This document shows positions 9,664-17,847 of a DNA stretch of 43,500 nt, one piece after another. The position numbers and the translations under genes were made by a program. Positions within the stretch are counted from its first letter, which is position 1. Each line of letters opens with the position of its first letter. The notes beneath the pieces are model-generated. The model saw only the letters and a list, made by a program, of their open reading frames with translations. It was not told the DNA's origin and searched no databases. Origin of the DNA: Clostridium sp. CAG:768 (GTDB lineage: Bacteria > Cyanobacteriota > Vampirovibrionia > Gastranaerophilales > Gastranaerophilaceae); the NCBI GenBank assembly GCA_000437435.1, contig FR899629.1, positions 1 through 43,500 of the forward strand. Direction: 5' to 3'.

Positions 9664-10297
9664 CAAATCCTCCACCTATTTTATAATAATAAGAGCAATT
9701 TATACCTGTACCAGCTTCTGAACAATCTTTCTTTAATTCATCCATACTCTTATCAAATCCAAAAGGCTCGATTTTTCCACCATCATAAATATTTACACCA
9801 TAAATATCTTTCCCCCATCTATTTGGAGGCAAAATACCATTTATATCAAACATCATCAAGAAAAATACATCATCAGCCTTATCTGATTTAATATCTTTTA
9901 TTCCGACTATTGTATTATTTTCAGCAAAATAAAAGTCATCAAAGAAATACCTTTGACCTTTATAAATTCGATTACCATTGATATAACGTGGTCTATAATG
10001 CCTAATTGGATAATTAGCAGTATTTATTCTCAAATATGGCTTTACGATTGTAAGTAAAAGTTTTTCTCTTTCATCTGGGGTATCTGCCTTATTAAAACTT
10101 TTTATCATATCGTCAGAAATATGAGCATTAATTACTGAAAACATATATTCAATACGATTAAATGTTTCATTCCACTTAGATATAAAATTGGCTTGGCGGG
10201 TATTTTCAATAGAAAATGGCATTATCAAAAGAATTACGCCAATCATTACAAATAATGCAATTGAATATTCTAATTTCCAATAATGTTTCTTTACCAT
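9656..10297 (-). CDS. Pilin-like single-span membrane protein without a canonical prepilin cleavage site
   Basis: There is one N-terminal hydrophobic helix (about residues 10-27, YSIALFVMIGVILLIMPF) after a basic start, then a soluble domain. A Glu precedes the helix as in pilins, but the Gly expected before a class III cleavage site is absent. The C-terminal half contains MFDINGILPPNRWGKDIYGVNIY, close in layout to the VDVNGNKKPNKSGEDVFRF motif of the prepilins here, followed by a Cys pair (DCSEAGTGINCSYYY). It may be an anchored, uncleaved pseudopilin-like protein; this is an inference. It lies between the PHP gene and the LOG gene in one operon. Confidence 0.6.
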   Translation of the reverse strand: MVKKHYWKLEYSIALFVMIGVILLIMPFSIENTRQANFISKWNETFNRIEYMFSVINAHISDDMIKSFNKADTPDEREKLLLTIVKPYLRINTANYPIRHYRPRYINGNRIYKGQRYFFDDFYFAENNTIVGIKDIKSDKADDVFFLMMFDINGILPPNRWGKDIYGVNIYDGGKIEPFGFDKSMDELKKDCSEAGTGINCSYYYKIGGGFDD

Positions 10298-10313
10298 AAT
10301 AAAGCACCTGTTT

Positions 10314-11168
10314 TTATGCCATATCTATTCTTTTCTTTTCCTCAATGAGTTTTTCATAAATCCATTCAGGAACAAAATTTTTGCCTAAAATAATTTGACC
10401 GTTCATTATATTTGGTGCGTGGAAATCAGATCCACCTGTTACAATCAAACCTAATTCTTCAGCCATTGATGAGAAATATTCAACACAAGCTGGAGAATGT
10501 TTTCTATGATATGCCTCAATTCCTCTAAGTCCATATTGCATTAATTCTTTAATTAGATCTTCTGCAATATCTAAATCATGAGGATGCGCAATTACAGGAA
10601 TACCACCTGCGTCATAAATAATCTCTACAGCATCTTGAGGAGATACTGTCTTTCTTTGAACATATACAGGCGAATCATCATGAATATATTTAGCATATGC
10701 TTCAATTACATTATTTGTTCCCCCAGCATTAGTAATAGCCTTTGCTATATGAGGTCTGCCTATACTACCACCTTCTGCAACCTGTTTTTTTATATCTTCA
10801 AATTTTATCCTAATACCTTCTTTTTTAGCCAAAAGATTAATAATTTCTTTTGTCTGTTTTACACGTGCTTGTTGTTGCATTTTCAACAAATTTTGAAAAT
10901 CACTGTTATTTACATCCATAAAATATCCTAAAATATGGACTTCATAATTTTTATACAAAGTATTTACTTCAATACCTTGAATTATTTCTAATTTATCTTC
11001 TTTATTAGTTTTTTTCAAATAGTCTTTTGCGACTTGATACGAAAGAATATTATCGTGATCAGTCAAAGCAATTACTTGGAGCCCGACATCAATGGCAGTG
11101 TCCACAATCTTTTCGGGAGAAAAGACACCGTCTGAATAAAGGGTGTGAATGTGCAAATCACTTTTCAT
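10314..11168 (-). CDS. PHP domain phosphoesterase (RNase AM/TrpH-YciV-like)
   Basis: The 284-residue protein has the PHP metal-binding motifs in order: SDLHIHTLYSDGV, ALTDHDN, IAHPHD and GGSDFHAP. The closest known group by layout is TrpH/YciV (Rnm), a 5'-3' exonuclease acting on short RNAs and 5' ends. The first codons overlap the ymdB-like gene by 11 bases, so the two are translationally coupled. Placement after rny and ymdB supports a nucleic-acid turnover role, though the exact substrate is not shown by sequence. Confidence 0.88.
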   Translation of the reverse strand: MKSDLHIHTLYSDGVFSPEKIVDTAIDVGLQVIALTDHDNILSYQVAKDYLKKTNKEDKLEIIQGIEVNTLYKNYEVHILGYFMDVNNSDFQNLLKMQQQARVKQTKEIINLLAKKEGIRIKFEDIKKQVAEGGSIGRPHIAKAITNAGGTNNVIEAYAKYIHDDSPVYVQRKTVSPQDAVEIIYDAGGIPVIAHPHDLDIAEDLIKELMQYGLRGIEAYHRKHSPACVEYFSSMAEELGLIVTGGSDFHAPNIMNGQIILGKNFVPEWIYEKLIEEKKRIDMA

Positions 11169-11991
11169 TTTCCTCTTCCTTTTTATTCTTATCTACATAA
11201 CAAAAAACTCTTTTTATAGCTACAGTATGCCCGCTTGTTTGATCTATTTCAACTTCAACAGCATTTAATTGGACGACATTACCGTCAGCTACATCATATC
11301 TTTCAGGAATAACCGTCGTAAAACGGTTTAAGGAAGTATGATAATCCATACCTATTACACTATCCACTGTCCCGCAAAAACCTGCGTCAGTGATGTATCC
11401 CATATTATTTACAATATGTTCATCTGCAGTCTGAACATGAGTATGAGTTCCGAAAAAGGCACTTACTCCCAAATCTGCGCAGAATTTACCAAAACAAATT
11501 TTTTCAGCAGTAGCTTCTGCATGAAAATCAACAATTATAATCGGAGTAATTTCTTTTAATTTAATGATTTCATTTTTCACAACTGACCATTGAGATTCAA
11601 CTGGAGCCATAAATACTCGACCTAAAACATTTATTACTCCAATTTTTATACCATTAGGAAGTTCAAAAATACGACTTCCAAATCCCGGAGTATTTTCCGG
11701 ATAATTAAAAGGTCTGACTAACTTATCAGCCTTATCGATGTAGTTAAAAATTTCTTTTTTATCCCAAATATGATTTCCTGAAGTCATACAATTAAGACCA
11801 TATTCGGATAATTCATTATAATTCTTTTCTGTTAGACCAAATCCATGAGATGCATTTTCAACATTAGCAATGACAAAATCATAATCTTGTTTATTTTTTT
11901 CCAAAAAATCTTTTATGGCGTACCTGCCCGGTCTGCCTACCAAATCTCCAAAAAATAAAACTTTTAATATATTATCATCACTCTTCAACAT
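11158..11991 (-). CDS. ymdB: YmdB-like metallophosphoesterase (TIGR00282 family)
   Basis: The 277 residues carry the calcineurin-like motifs of the YmdB family: FFGDLVGRPGR, NVENASHGFGL, GNHIWD, VDFHAEATAEK, FFGTHTHVQTAD and ITDAGFCG..DSVIGMD. Bacillus YmdB hydrolyses 2',3'-cyclic nucleotides and modulates RNase Y-dependent decay and biofilm genes; rny-ymdB adjacency is conserved and is seen here. No Shine-Dalgarno precedes the ATG at 11991. An 84-base gap with a long hairpin separates it from rny. Confidence 0.92.
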   Translation of the reverse strand: MLKSDDNILKVLFFGDLVGRPGRYAIKDFLEKNKQDYDFVIANVENASHGFGLTEKNYNELSEYGLNCMTSGNHIWDKKEIFNYIDKADKLVRPFNYPENTPGFGSRIFELPNGIKIGVINVLGRVFMAPVESQWSVVKNEIIKLKEITPIIIVDFHAEATAEKICFGKFCADLGVSAFFGTHTHVQTADEHIVNNMGYITDAGFCGTVDSVIGMDYHTSLNRFTTVIPERYDVADGNVVQLNAVEVEIDQTSGHTVAIKRVFCYVDKNKKEEENEK

Positions 11992-12015
11992 AATTTTATT
12001 TATCCTAAAGTTTTG

Positions 12016-12063
12016 AGATCAGGAAGTTTAGCTATTTTTGAAAAAGCTACCTTCCTGAAATCT
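12016..12063 (-). other. Long imperfect hairpin in rny-ymdB intergenic region
   Basis: CAGGAAG (12020-12026) pairs with CTTCCTG (12051-12057), and TAGCT/AGCTA and AGAT/ATCT extend the stem inside and outside. No T-run follows on the minus strand, so it is not a standard terminator; it may be an mRNA stability or processing element. Confidence 0.5.
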
Positions 12064-12075
12064 TAACTTTTTATT

Positions 12076-13596
12076 TTATTTTGCTATTTCAGTTGTTCTG
12101 AATTCTCTTACCACAGTTACTCTGATTTGTCCCGGATAATCAAGTTCATCTTCAATACGTTTTGCAACATCTCTTGCTAATTTTTGGGAAGCTAAATCGT
12201 CAAATTTTTCAGATTCAACAATAATTCGAACTTCACGACCGGCTTGTACTGCAAATGATTGTTTAATACCATCAAAGCTATTTACAATTTCTTCAATTTT
12301 TTGTAAACGTTTGATATAAATTTCCAAAGTATCACGTCTTGCTCCAGGTCTGCCTGCAGAAATAGCATCTGCAACTTTTACAAGAACTGCTTCAATTGTA
12401 TTTGCAACAACGTCATCATGGTGAGCTTCTATAGCATGAATAACTTCAGGTCTTTCTCCAAATCTTGCAGCTAATTCAACACCTAATTGAATATGAGTAC
12501 CTTCTTGTGTCTGATCAACAGCTTTCCCAATATCGTGTAAAAGCCCTGCACGTTTTGCAATTTTTTCGTTAGCACCTATTTCAGCAGCCAACATGCCTGC
12601 GATATGACCAACTTCTAATGAGTGTTTCAAAACATTTTGACCGTAACTTGTTCTATAGTATAAACGACCTAGAGTTTTGATGAGCTCTTTATTTAGTCCC
12701 ATAACACCCATTTCTAAAGCAGCATTTTCACCTTCTGACCAAATTTTCTTATCAATTTCTTCTTGAGCTTTTTCAACCATTTCTTCAATTCTTACAGGGT
12801 GAATACGGCCATCTACAATCAATTTTTCTAAAGCTAATTTTGCAATTTCACGTCTTACAGGGTCAAAGCTTGATAATACAACAGCTTCTGGAGTATCATC
12901 AATAATCAAATCAACACCTGTTAATGTTTCTAATGCTCTGATATTACGACCTTCACGACCAATTATGCGACCTTTCATCTCATCATTAGGTAATGCAACA
13001 ACAGATACAGTTGTTTCTACAACTTGTTCAATCATACATCTTTGCATTGTTGTAGATAAAATTTCTTTTGATTTTTCTAAAGAAATTTCTTTTATTTTAG
13101 CTTCATTTTCACGAATTAACTGCATCTGTTCTTGAGCTAAATCATGTTTTAGTTGATCTAAAAGCATATTTTTAGCTTCTTCTGCAGACATGCCAGAAAT
13201 TCTTTCTAACTCTGTTGTTTGTTTTTGAACGATTTCTGCTAAATAATCTTCTTTTTCTAATAATTCATCTAATTTTCTTTGAGCTTGCAAATCTTTTTCA
13301 GTATATTCTTGAATTTTATCTTCAAGCATATCCTCGCGTTTTGCTAATTTTTGTTCTTGTCTTGCAAGTTCTTGTCTTCTTTCTCGTTCTTCTTCGTTTA
13401 ATTTTTCTCTGTCATCTTGCAATTCTTCAATTGCTTTGATTTTTGCTTCTTTTAAAAGAAGTTTTTCCTTCTCTTCTAATGCTTTTCTATCTTTTTCAAC
13501 GGATAAAAGCACTGATTTTGTCTTACTCTGTTGGACAAACAGCACAGCGATTAAGGCTATTACTGCAATAACCGCTAGAATTAATAAAAATTCCAT
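12076..13596 (-). CDS. rny: Ribonuclease Y
   Basis: The 506-residue protein has the full RNase Y layout: N-terminal membrane anchor (residues 1-24), long charged coiled coil (about 30-190), KH domain with GRIIGREGRNIRALE (about 205-270), and HD domain with H354-D355 in AGLLHDIGKAVDQ, whose metal site cuts RNA. RNase Y is the membrane-bound endonuclease that starts mRNA decay. The ATG at 13596 follows GGATAAGG. It is first in a minus-strand cluster with ymdB and a PHP phosphoesterase. Confidence 0.97.
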   Translation of the reverse strand: MEFLLILAVIAVIALIAVLFVQQSKTKSVLLSVEKDRKALEEKEKLLLKEAKIKAIEELQDDREKLNEEERERRQELARQEQKLAKREDMLEDKIQEYTEKDLQAQRKLDELLEKEDYLAEIVQKQTTELERISGMSAEEAKNMLLDQLKHDLAQEQMQLIRENEAKIKEISLEKSKEILSTTMQRCMIEQVVETTVSVVALPNDEMKGRIIGREGRNIRALETLTGVDLIIDDTPEAVVLSSFDPVRREIAKLALEKLIVDGRIHPVRIEEMVEKAQEEIDKKIWSEGENAALEMGVMGLNKELIKTLGRLYYRTSYGQNVLKHSLEVGHIAGMLAAEIGANEKIAKRAGLLHDIGKAVDQTQEGTHIQLGVELAARFGERPEVIHAIEAHHDDVVANTIEAVLVKVADAISAGRPGARRDTLEIYIKRLQKIEEIVNSFDGIKQSFAVQAGREVRIIVESEKFDDLASQKLARDVAKRIEDELDYPGQIRVTVVREFRTTEIAK

Positions 13597-13781
13597 TAAG
13601 TTTTATACCTTATCCTTTTCTATTTTTTATATAATACATGCAATTCCCGATACATATATCCTATCGGGTTGAAACCATTTATTTAATTAATGTTACGTCA
13701 TTGCATATATTTCAAAAAAATATTTACTACTACATCTGTTACTATATTAGCATGAGATTAATATTTTGTATAGTAGGAAAT

Positions 13782-14789
13782 TTATTTTTTACGCCAAATT
13801 GTAGGTACTTTTTGTTCTTTTCCTAAAATAACAGGGGCATCTACATTTTTATACAAAACTGGTTCAAATCTACCGTCTTTAGAAAGAGCTTCCCACAATG
13901 GAGAATTTTTATATATAAAAGTACAATAATCACTAACAAATAGCTTATCTTTATCATTCACATGATTATCAGCAATATAGACATGATCTTTTTCAATATC
14001 TCCAAGTATAAAAAGCCCACCTGGCAATAATTTTTCATATACCTTATCTACTATTTTTTCGATAATTTCTTTTTTATTAATATTCAAATCTTCATTAAAA
14101 CTAAATTCGTTTGCAGAAAAATTTCCTGTTTCAATATACATTGCATTTCTAAATAAAACAGCTCCAACTTTTTTATTCGGTAAAACTTTATCTATATTAT
14201 TAATATTGCCTTTATTAATCTCTATTTTATCTTTATGCTCATCTTTCAATTTATAATATTTTATTTTGAAATAAGGAGATCTCTCCAACTGACAAAGATA
14301 GTTTATATCATTAATTTCATAACTCGGTTTTTTAGTTTCTTCCATTACAGAATAAAATTTTGACTTTATTTCCCTTGTATTGGAATCATCAAGCATTGAA
14401 AACTCAGGGAGTAATAAATAATCATACGACATTGGATAAAAAACAGTATAAATCCCCTTTTTACCAAGTTCCACAGCTCTATCAGAAGTGTCAAAACAGT
14501 AAATCTTATATTTTCCATTTGATTTATCTATAAGCGAATATAAAGAAATAGCTTCCTCTCCATTCGAAGATGCAAAATCTAAAATATCAGTCCCTTTTGG
14601 AAATGTTTTTTCTAAAAGAGTAGCAGCACAATCAAGAGTATCTGCATCTCTATAAAAACATGTATCACTGTAATTATTTTCATCATTTTTCAGCTTTAAA
14701 CTTGAAAAACTTGGGGATTGTTTTGTTTTTACTGAACTATAAAATCCATAATTTGAATATTTAAAATTATTTGCTGCAGATATTTTCAT
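13782..14789 (-). CDS. CheR-like SAM-dependent methyltransferase
   Basis: The 335-residue protein has a low-complexity N-terminus (about 45 residues) and a CheR-type methyltransferase fold: DILDFASSNGEEAISLYSL (motif I, comparable to the SCSTGEEPYSLA of CheR), CFDTSDRAVELGKKGIY (motif II, acidic D), VGAVLFRNAMYI (comparable to the CRNVLIYF motif) and LLPGGLFILGD. No chemoreceptor or response-regulator domain is present and no chemotaxis genes are nearby, so the methylated target is unknown. No good ribosome site is seen at the ATG. Confidence 0.75.
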   Translation of the reverse strand: MKISAANNFKYSNYGFYSSVKTKQSPSFSSLKLKNDENNYSDTCFYRDADTLDCAATLLEKTFPKGTDILDFASSNGEEAISLYSLIDKSNGKYKIYCFDTSDRAVELGKKGIYTVFYPMSYDYLLLPEFSMLDDSNTREIKSKFYSVMEETKKPSYEINDINYLCQLERSPYFKIKYYKLKDEHKDKIEINKGNINNIDKVLPNKKVGAVLFRNAMYIETGNFSANEFSFNEDLNINKKEIIEKIVDKVYEKLLPGGLFILGDIEKDHVYIADNHVNDKDKLFVSDYCTFIYKNSPLWEALSKDGRFEPVLYKNVDAPVILGKEQKVPTIWRKK

Positions 14790-14849
14790 AATTACTCAAT
14801 TTTTTATAAAACTCGGGAAACAATTTTTTGACAGAAGCTTTAATAGTAA

Positions 14850-14878
14850 TTTACAAACTGAGGTAAAAGTGTTATACT
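14850..14878 (+). promoter_or_regulatory. Sigma-70-type promoter of pepA
   Basis: TTTACA (14850-14855), 17-base spacer, TATACT (14873-14878); predicted +1 near 14885, 20 bases before the ATG. Confidence 0.7.
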
Positions 14879-14904
14879 AACAAGCGAAAAAGGAGAGAGA
14901 AAAT

Positions 14905-16302
14905 ATGGAAATTAAAGTTTCACAAAACGTTAAAGATACTCCTGTAGAAGTTTTGGTTATCAACAAATTTGAAGGTGAAAAAACATCTGAAGAATTAGCA
15001 AATACGTATGCTGTTGATAAAGATCACTTTGAAGGGAAATTTGGTCAAACATATCTTTTACACACATTAGGAAAAATTCCTGCAGATAAAATTTTAATTA
15101 TCGGTTTTGGTAAAAAAGAAGAATTTGATCATAATAAAATGCGTGAAGCAGTTGCAAAATCAATAAAAAAATTACAACAAATTAAAGCGAAAAAAGCAGC
15201 TTTTGATTTTGATGTAAATGTAGATTACGGCAAATCTGCAGCAATTGGCGCAATGATTGCTGATTACGCTTATGATAAATACAAATCAGAAAAAGCTCAT
15301 CATCTTGATGAAATTACATTTGCAAGATTTTCTGAAAATGACCTAAACGAAGGTATAATTTTCGGAGAAGCAATGAAATTTACTCGTGACCTTGCAAATA
15401 CACCTGCACAAATTGCAACACCTACAAAACTTTCAGAAATTGCAAAAGAACTGGAAGGAATCGAGACAAAAGTATTCGATAAAGAAGAAATCGCAAGAAT
15501 GGGTATGGGAGCATATTTAGCAGTAGGACAAGGAAGCGTTCAACCGCCTAAATTTATCCATATGAAATATACTGGCAAAAATGTTAAAAAGAAAATTGCC
15601 CTAATCGGTAAAGGTATTTGTTTTGACTCTGGCGGACTTGATATTAAACCAGCATCATCTATGCTCACAATGAAAGATGATATGTCTGGAGCTGCTTGTA
15701 TATTAGGAGTAATGAGAGCATTATCAAAATTAAAACCTGATATGGAAGTACATGGTATCATCGCAGCTTGTGAAAATATGCCATCAGGCTCATCTTACAA
15801 ACCTGGGGATATTTTAACAGCTAAAAATGGTAAAACAATTGAAATTGATAATACAGATGCAGAAGGCAGATTAACACTTGCAGATGCACTTTGTTATGCT
15901 TGCGAACTAGGTGTAGATGAAGTAATTGATATTGCAACCCTAACAGGAGCTTGCATGGTAGCACTTGGCACTGTAGCATCAGGCATTATGGGTAATGATG
16001 AAGAAATGATTAACAGAGTAATTGAAACAGCAAAAGAATCAGGAGAAACTTTCTGGCAATTACCAATGTTCAAAGAATACTTCGATAGCTTAAGATCTGA
16101 TATCGCAGATATGAAAAACACAGGTTCTCGTAACGGCGGAGCATCAGCTGCAGGATTATTCCTTCAACAATTTGTAAAAGATACAAAATGGTGCCACATT
16201 GATATTGCAGGAACTGCATACATTGAAAAGCCTCAAAAAGAATTCATTGCAGGTGCTACAGGAGCAGGCGTAAGAACACTTTTGAATTATGTAACAAAAT
16301 AA
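14905..16302 (+). CDS. pepA: Leucyl (cytosol) aminopeptidase, M17 family
   Basis: The 465-residue protein has an N-terminal macro-like domain and the M17 catalytic domain: GKGICFDSGGLDIKPASSM (about 233-251), MKDDMSGAA, and the family signature NTDAEGRLTLADAL (about 315-328), which supply the two-metal site. It removes N-terminal residues from peptides as a hexamer. It is slightly shorter than the usual 480-500 residues, with motifs intact. AAGGAGAG precedes the ATG and a promoter lies at 14850. Confidence 0.96.
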   Translation: MEIKVSQNVKDTPVEVLVINKFEGEKTSEELANTYAVDKDHFEGKFGQTYLLHTLGKIPADKILIIGFGKKEEFDHNKMREAVAKSIKKLQQIKAKKAAFDFDVNVDYGKSAAIGAMIADYAYDKYKSEKAHHLDEITFARFSENDLNEGIIFGEAMKFTRDLANTPAQIATPTKLSEIAKELEGIETKVFDKEEIARMGMGAYLAVGQGSVQPPKFIHMKYTGKNVKKKIALIGKGICFDSGGLDIKPASSMLTMKDDMSGAACILGVMRALSKLKPDMEVHGIIAACENMPSGSSYKPGDILTAKNGKTIEIDNTDAEGRLTLADALCYACELGVDEVIDIATLTGACMVALGTVASGIMGNDEEMINRVIETAKESGETFWQLPMFKEYFDSLRSDIADMKNTGSRNGGASAAGLFLQQFVKDTKWCHIDIAGTAYIEKPQKEFIAGATGAGVRTLLNYVTK

Positions 16303-16320
16303 TTTAATCATAAATCTCAA

Positions 16321-16354
16321 AAAAAAAGGGGCTAAATAATTTAGCTCCTTTTTT
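16321..16354. terminator. Bidirectional terminator between pepA and amidase
   Basis: A-run, GGGGCTAAA, short loop, TTTAGCTCC, T-run; symmetric A and T tracts let it serve both converging genes. Confidence 0.8.
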
Positions 16355-17714
16355 AATTAGAAAAATATTTTTCCAAACTGTCTGCAATAGCTTTTGCATA
16401 TTGTTTTTGAAATTCTGGATTAATTAAATTTGCATTATCTTCAGGATTAATAAGATAAGATACTTCAATTAATAAACTTAATGCATTTGTATTTCTGACA
16501 ACAGCAAGACTTCCTTGTCTCACTTTATCATTTGGGACTCCAATTTCTGAAACAACAGTCTCCATAATCTTATCCGCAAGAGGTTTTGCTTGTGGATAAT
16601 AGTAATAAATACTTGTTCCTCTGTTCTTATTTGGATCTTGTCCATCTGGCAAAGCATTTCCATGTATGCTTAAAAACACAACAGAATCACCATAATTTGC
16701 AATTTCGACTCTATCCTTCAAACTGACATAATTATCAGCAGATCTTGTCATTATAACTCTTGCACCACGTTTTTTTAATTCTGTTTCAACTAACTTTGCA
16801 ATAGATAAATTTACATCTTTTTCTTTATTTCCAAGGCAACCTATTGCACCGTTTTCTGAGCCACCATGTCCTGCATCTATTGTTATTCTAATGTTATGCA
16901 AAGGACGTCTTGAATTTGTAATTATAGGCTTTCTTATTTTTAGAATAAAATCATTTCCTTGATATTCACCACTATATCCTAAAAGTTTGCGAGTACTTAT
17001 TGCATCTTTATACGGAAAATCATATAAATATACATTATCAGGCTGGTCTTTGACATTATAAAACTTCATTAAAAACATTTCATCTTCAACCATTTCAAAC
17101 GGAACTTTTTTATCCAGATGAAAAACAAACTTAAAATAATCATCTTCATCAATATATTCATAGCCGCTCAAAGTTGCCAAATTTTTATCTGCTTGAGGAG
17201 TAAATTTTACATCTGATTTTAAAATCCACCCATATTTATCTTTACCTAAAACAACTCGATAAAAACCGTCTTTTTCACCATCAATTCTTATATTTACATC
17301 TCTTTGCAAATGTGCCATTCTATTAACTCCGCCATCAACAGGTGTTGAGCGCAATGGAGCTTTTTCTGTTGTCACTACACCATATTTAGTTTCTTTATAT
17401 GGTATAAAAACAGATGGTGTTGACTTAATTGATTTTAAAACTTGCTTGGTAATTACAAAAATTTCTCTTTGTTCACCTGATTGTATTACAAAAGTATTTG
17501 CCCCGTTATTCAAATTTACAACATATGCAAAAGCTCCTGTAGGATGTAATGGAACATCTTGACCATTAATTTTTAGAGGTTTATCAGACGAACCAATAAA
17601 AAAAGTCGAATTAGAATTTAAAATAATATCATTTTTTGCAGGATACACAATATCAAATGCAAAAGCTTGACTACCAAAAACTATCAACCCAAATAACAAA
17701 ACTAATTTTTTCAT
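16353..17714 (-). CDS. Exported N-acetylmuramoyl-L-alanine amidase (Amidase_3) with SH3-like domain
   Basis: A signal peptide (MKKLVLLFGLIVFGSQAFA) is followed by a beta-rich region, a bacterial SH3-like domain (about 100-170, EKAPLRSTP...GWILKSD), and a zinc amidase domain (about 275-450) with the Zn-binding ITIDAGHGG, the acidic NKEKDVNLSIA, SIHGNA, and a conserved Glu in LLIEVSYLINPEDN. It cuts the amide bond between muramic acid and the stem peptide in the periplasm and likely helps daughter-cell separation. TATAAT is six bases before the ATG and there is no Shine-Dalgarno, suggesting a leaderless mRNA. Confidence 0.93.
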   Translation of the reverse strand: MKKLVLLFGLIVFGSQAFAFDIVYPAKNDIILNSNSTFFIGSSDKPLKINGQDVPLHPTGAFAYVVNLNNGANTFVIQSGEQREIFVITKQVLKSIKSTPSVFIPYKETKYGVVTTEKAPLRSTPVDGGVNRMAHLQRDVNIRIDGEKDGFYRVVLGKDKYGWILKSDVKFTPQADKNLATLSGYEYIDEDDYFKFVFHLDKKVPFEMVEDEMFLMKFYNVKDQPDNVYLYDFPYKDAISTRKLLGYSGEYQGNDFILKIRKPIITNSRRPLHNIRITIDAGHGGSENGAIGCLGNKEKDVNLSIAKLVETELKKRGARVIMTRSADNYVSLKDRVEIANYGDSVVFLSIHGNALPDGQDPNKNRGTSIYYYYPQAKPLADKIMETVVSEIGVPNDKVRQGSLAVVRNTNALSLLIEVSYLINPEDNANLINPEFQKQYAKAIADSLEKYFSN

Positions 17715-17720
17715 ACCAAA

Positions 17721-17729
17721 ATTATATCA
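17721..17729 (-). promoter_or_regulatory. Leaderless extended -10 promoter of the amidase
   Basis: Minus-strand TGA-TATAAT (hexamer 17721-17726) places +1 at 17714, the A of the ATG. Confidence 0.6.
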
Positions 17730-17797
17730 CGAAGAATATTTTCAATAAAATATAACACTTAAAATTATTTAATATTTAATTATTTTATTATTCCTTA

Positions 17798-17806
17798 TGC
17801 TAAAAT
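17798..17806 (+). promoter_or_regulatory. Extended -10 promoter of the ftsI-like gene
   Basis: TGC-TAAAAT at 17798-17806 is an extended -10, 41 bases before the TTG start. Confidence 0.4.
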
Positions 17807-17847
17807 TATAGAATAAACGATTTTAATTTACCGATAAGGGGTATGTT

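Noticed and set aside
9070..9675. GTG start at 9675 for the LOG gene
   Set aside because: The GGAGG would be inside the coding region; ATG 9663 has it at the right distance.
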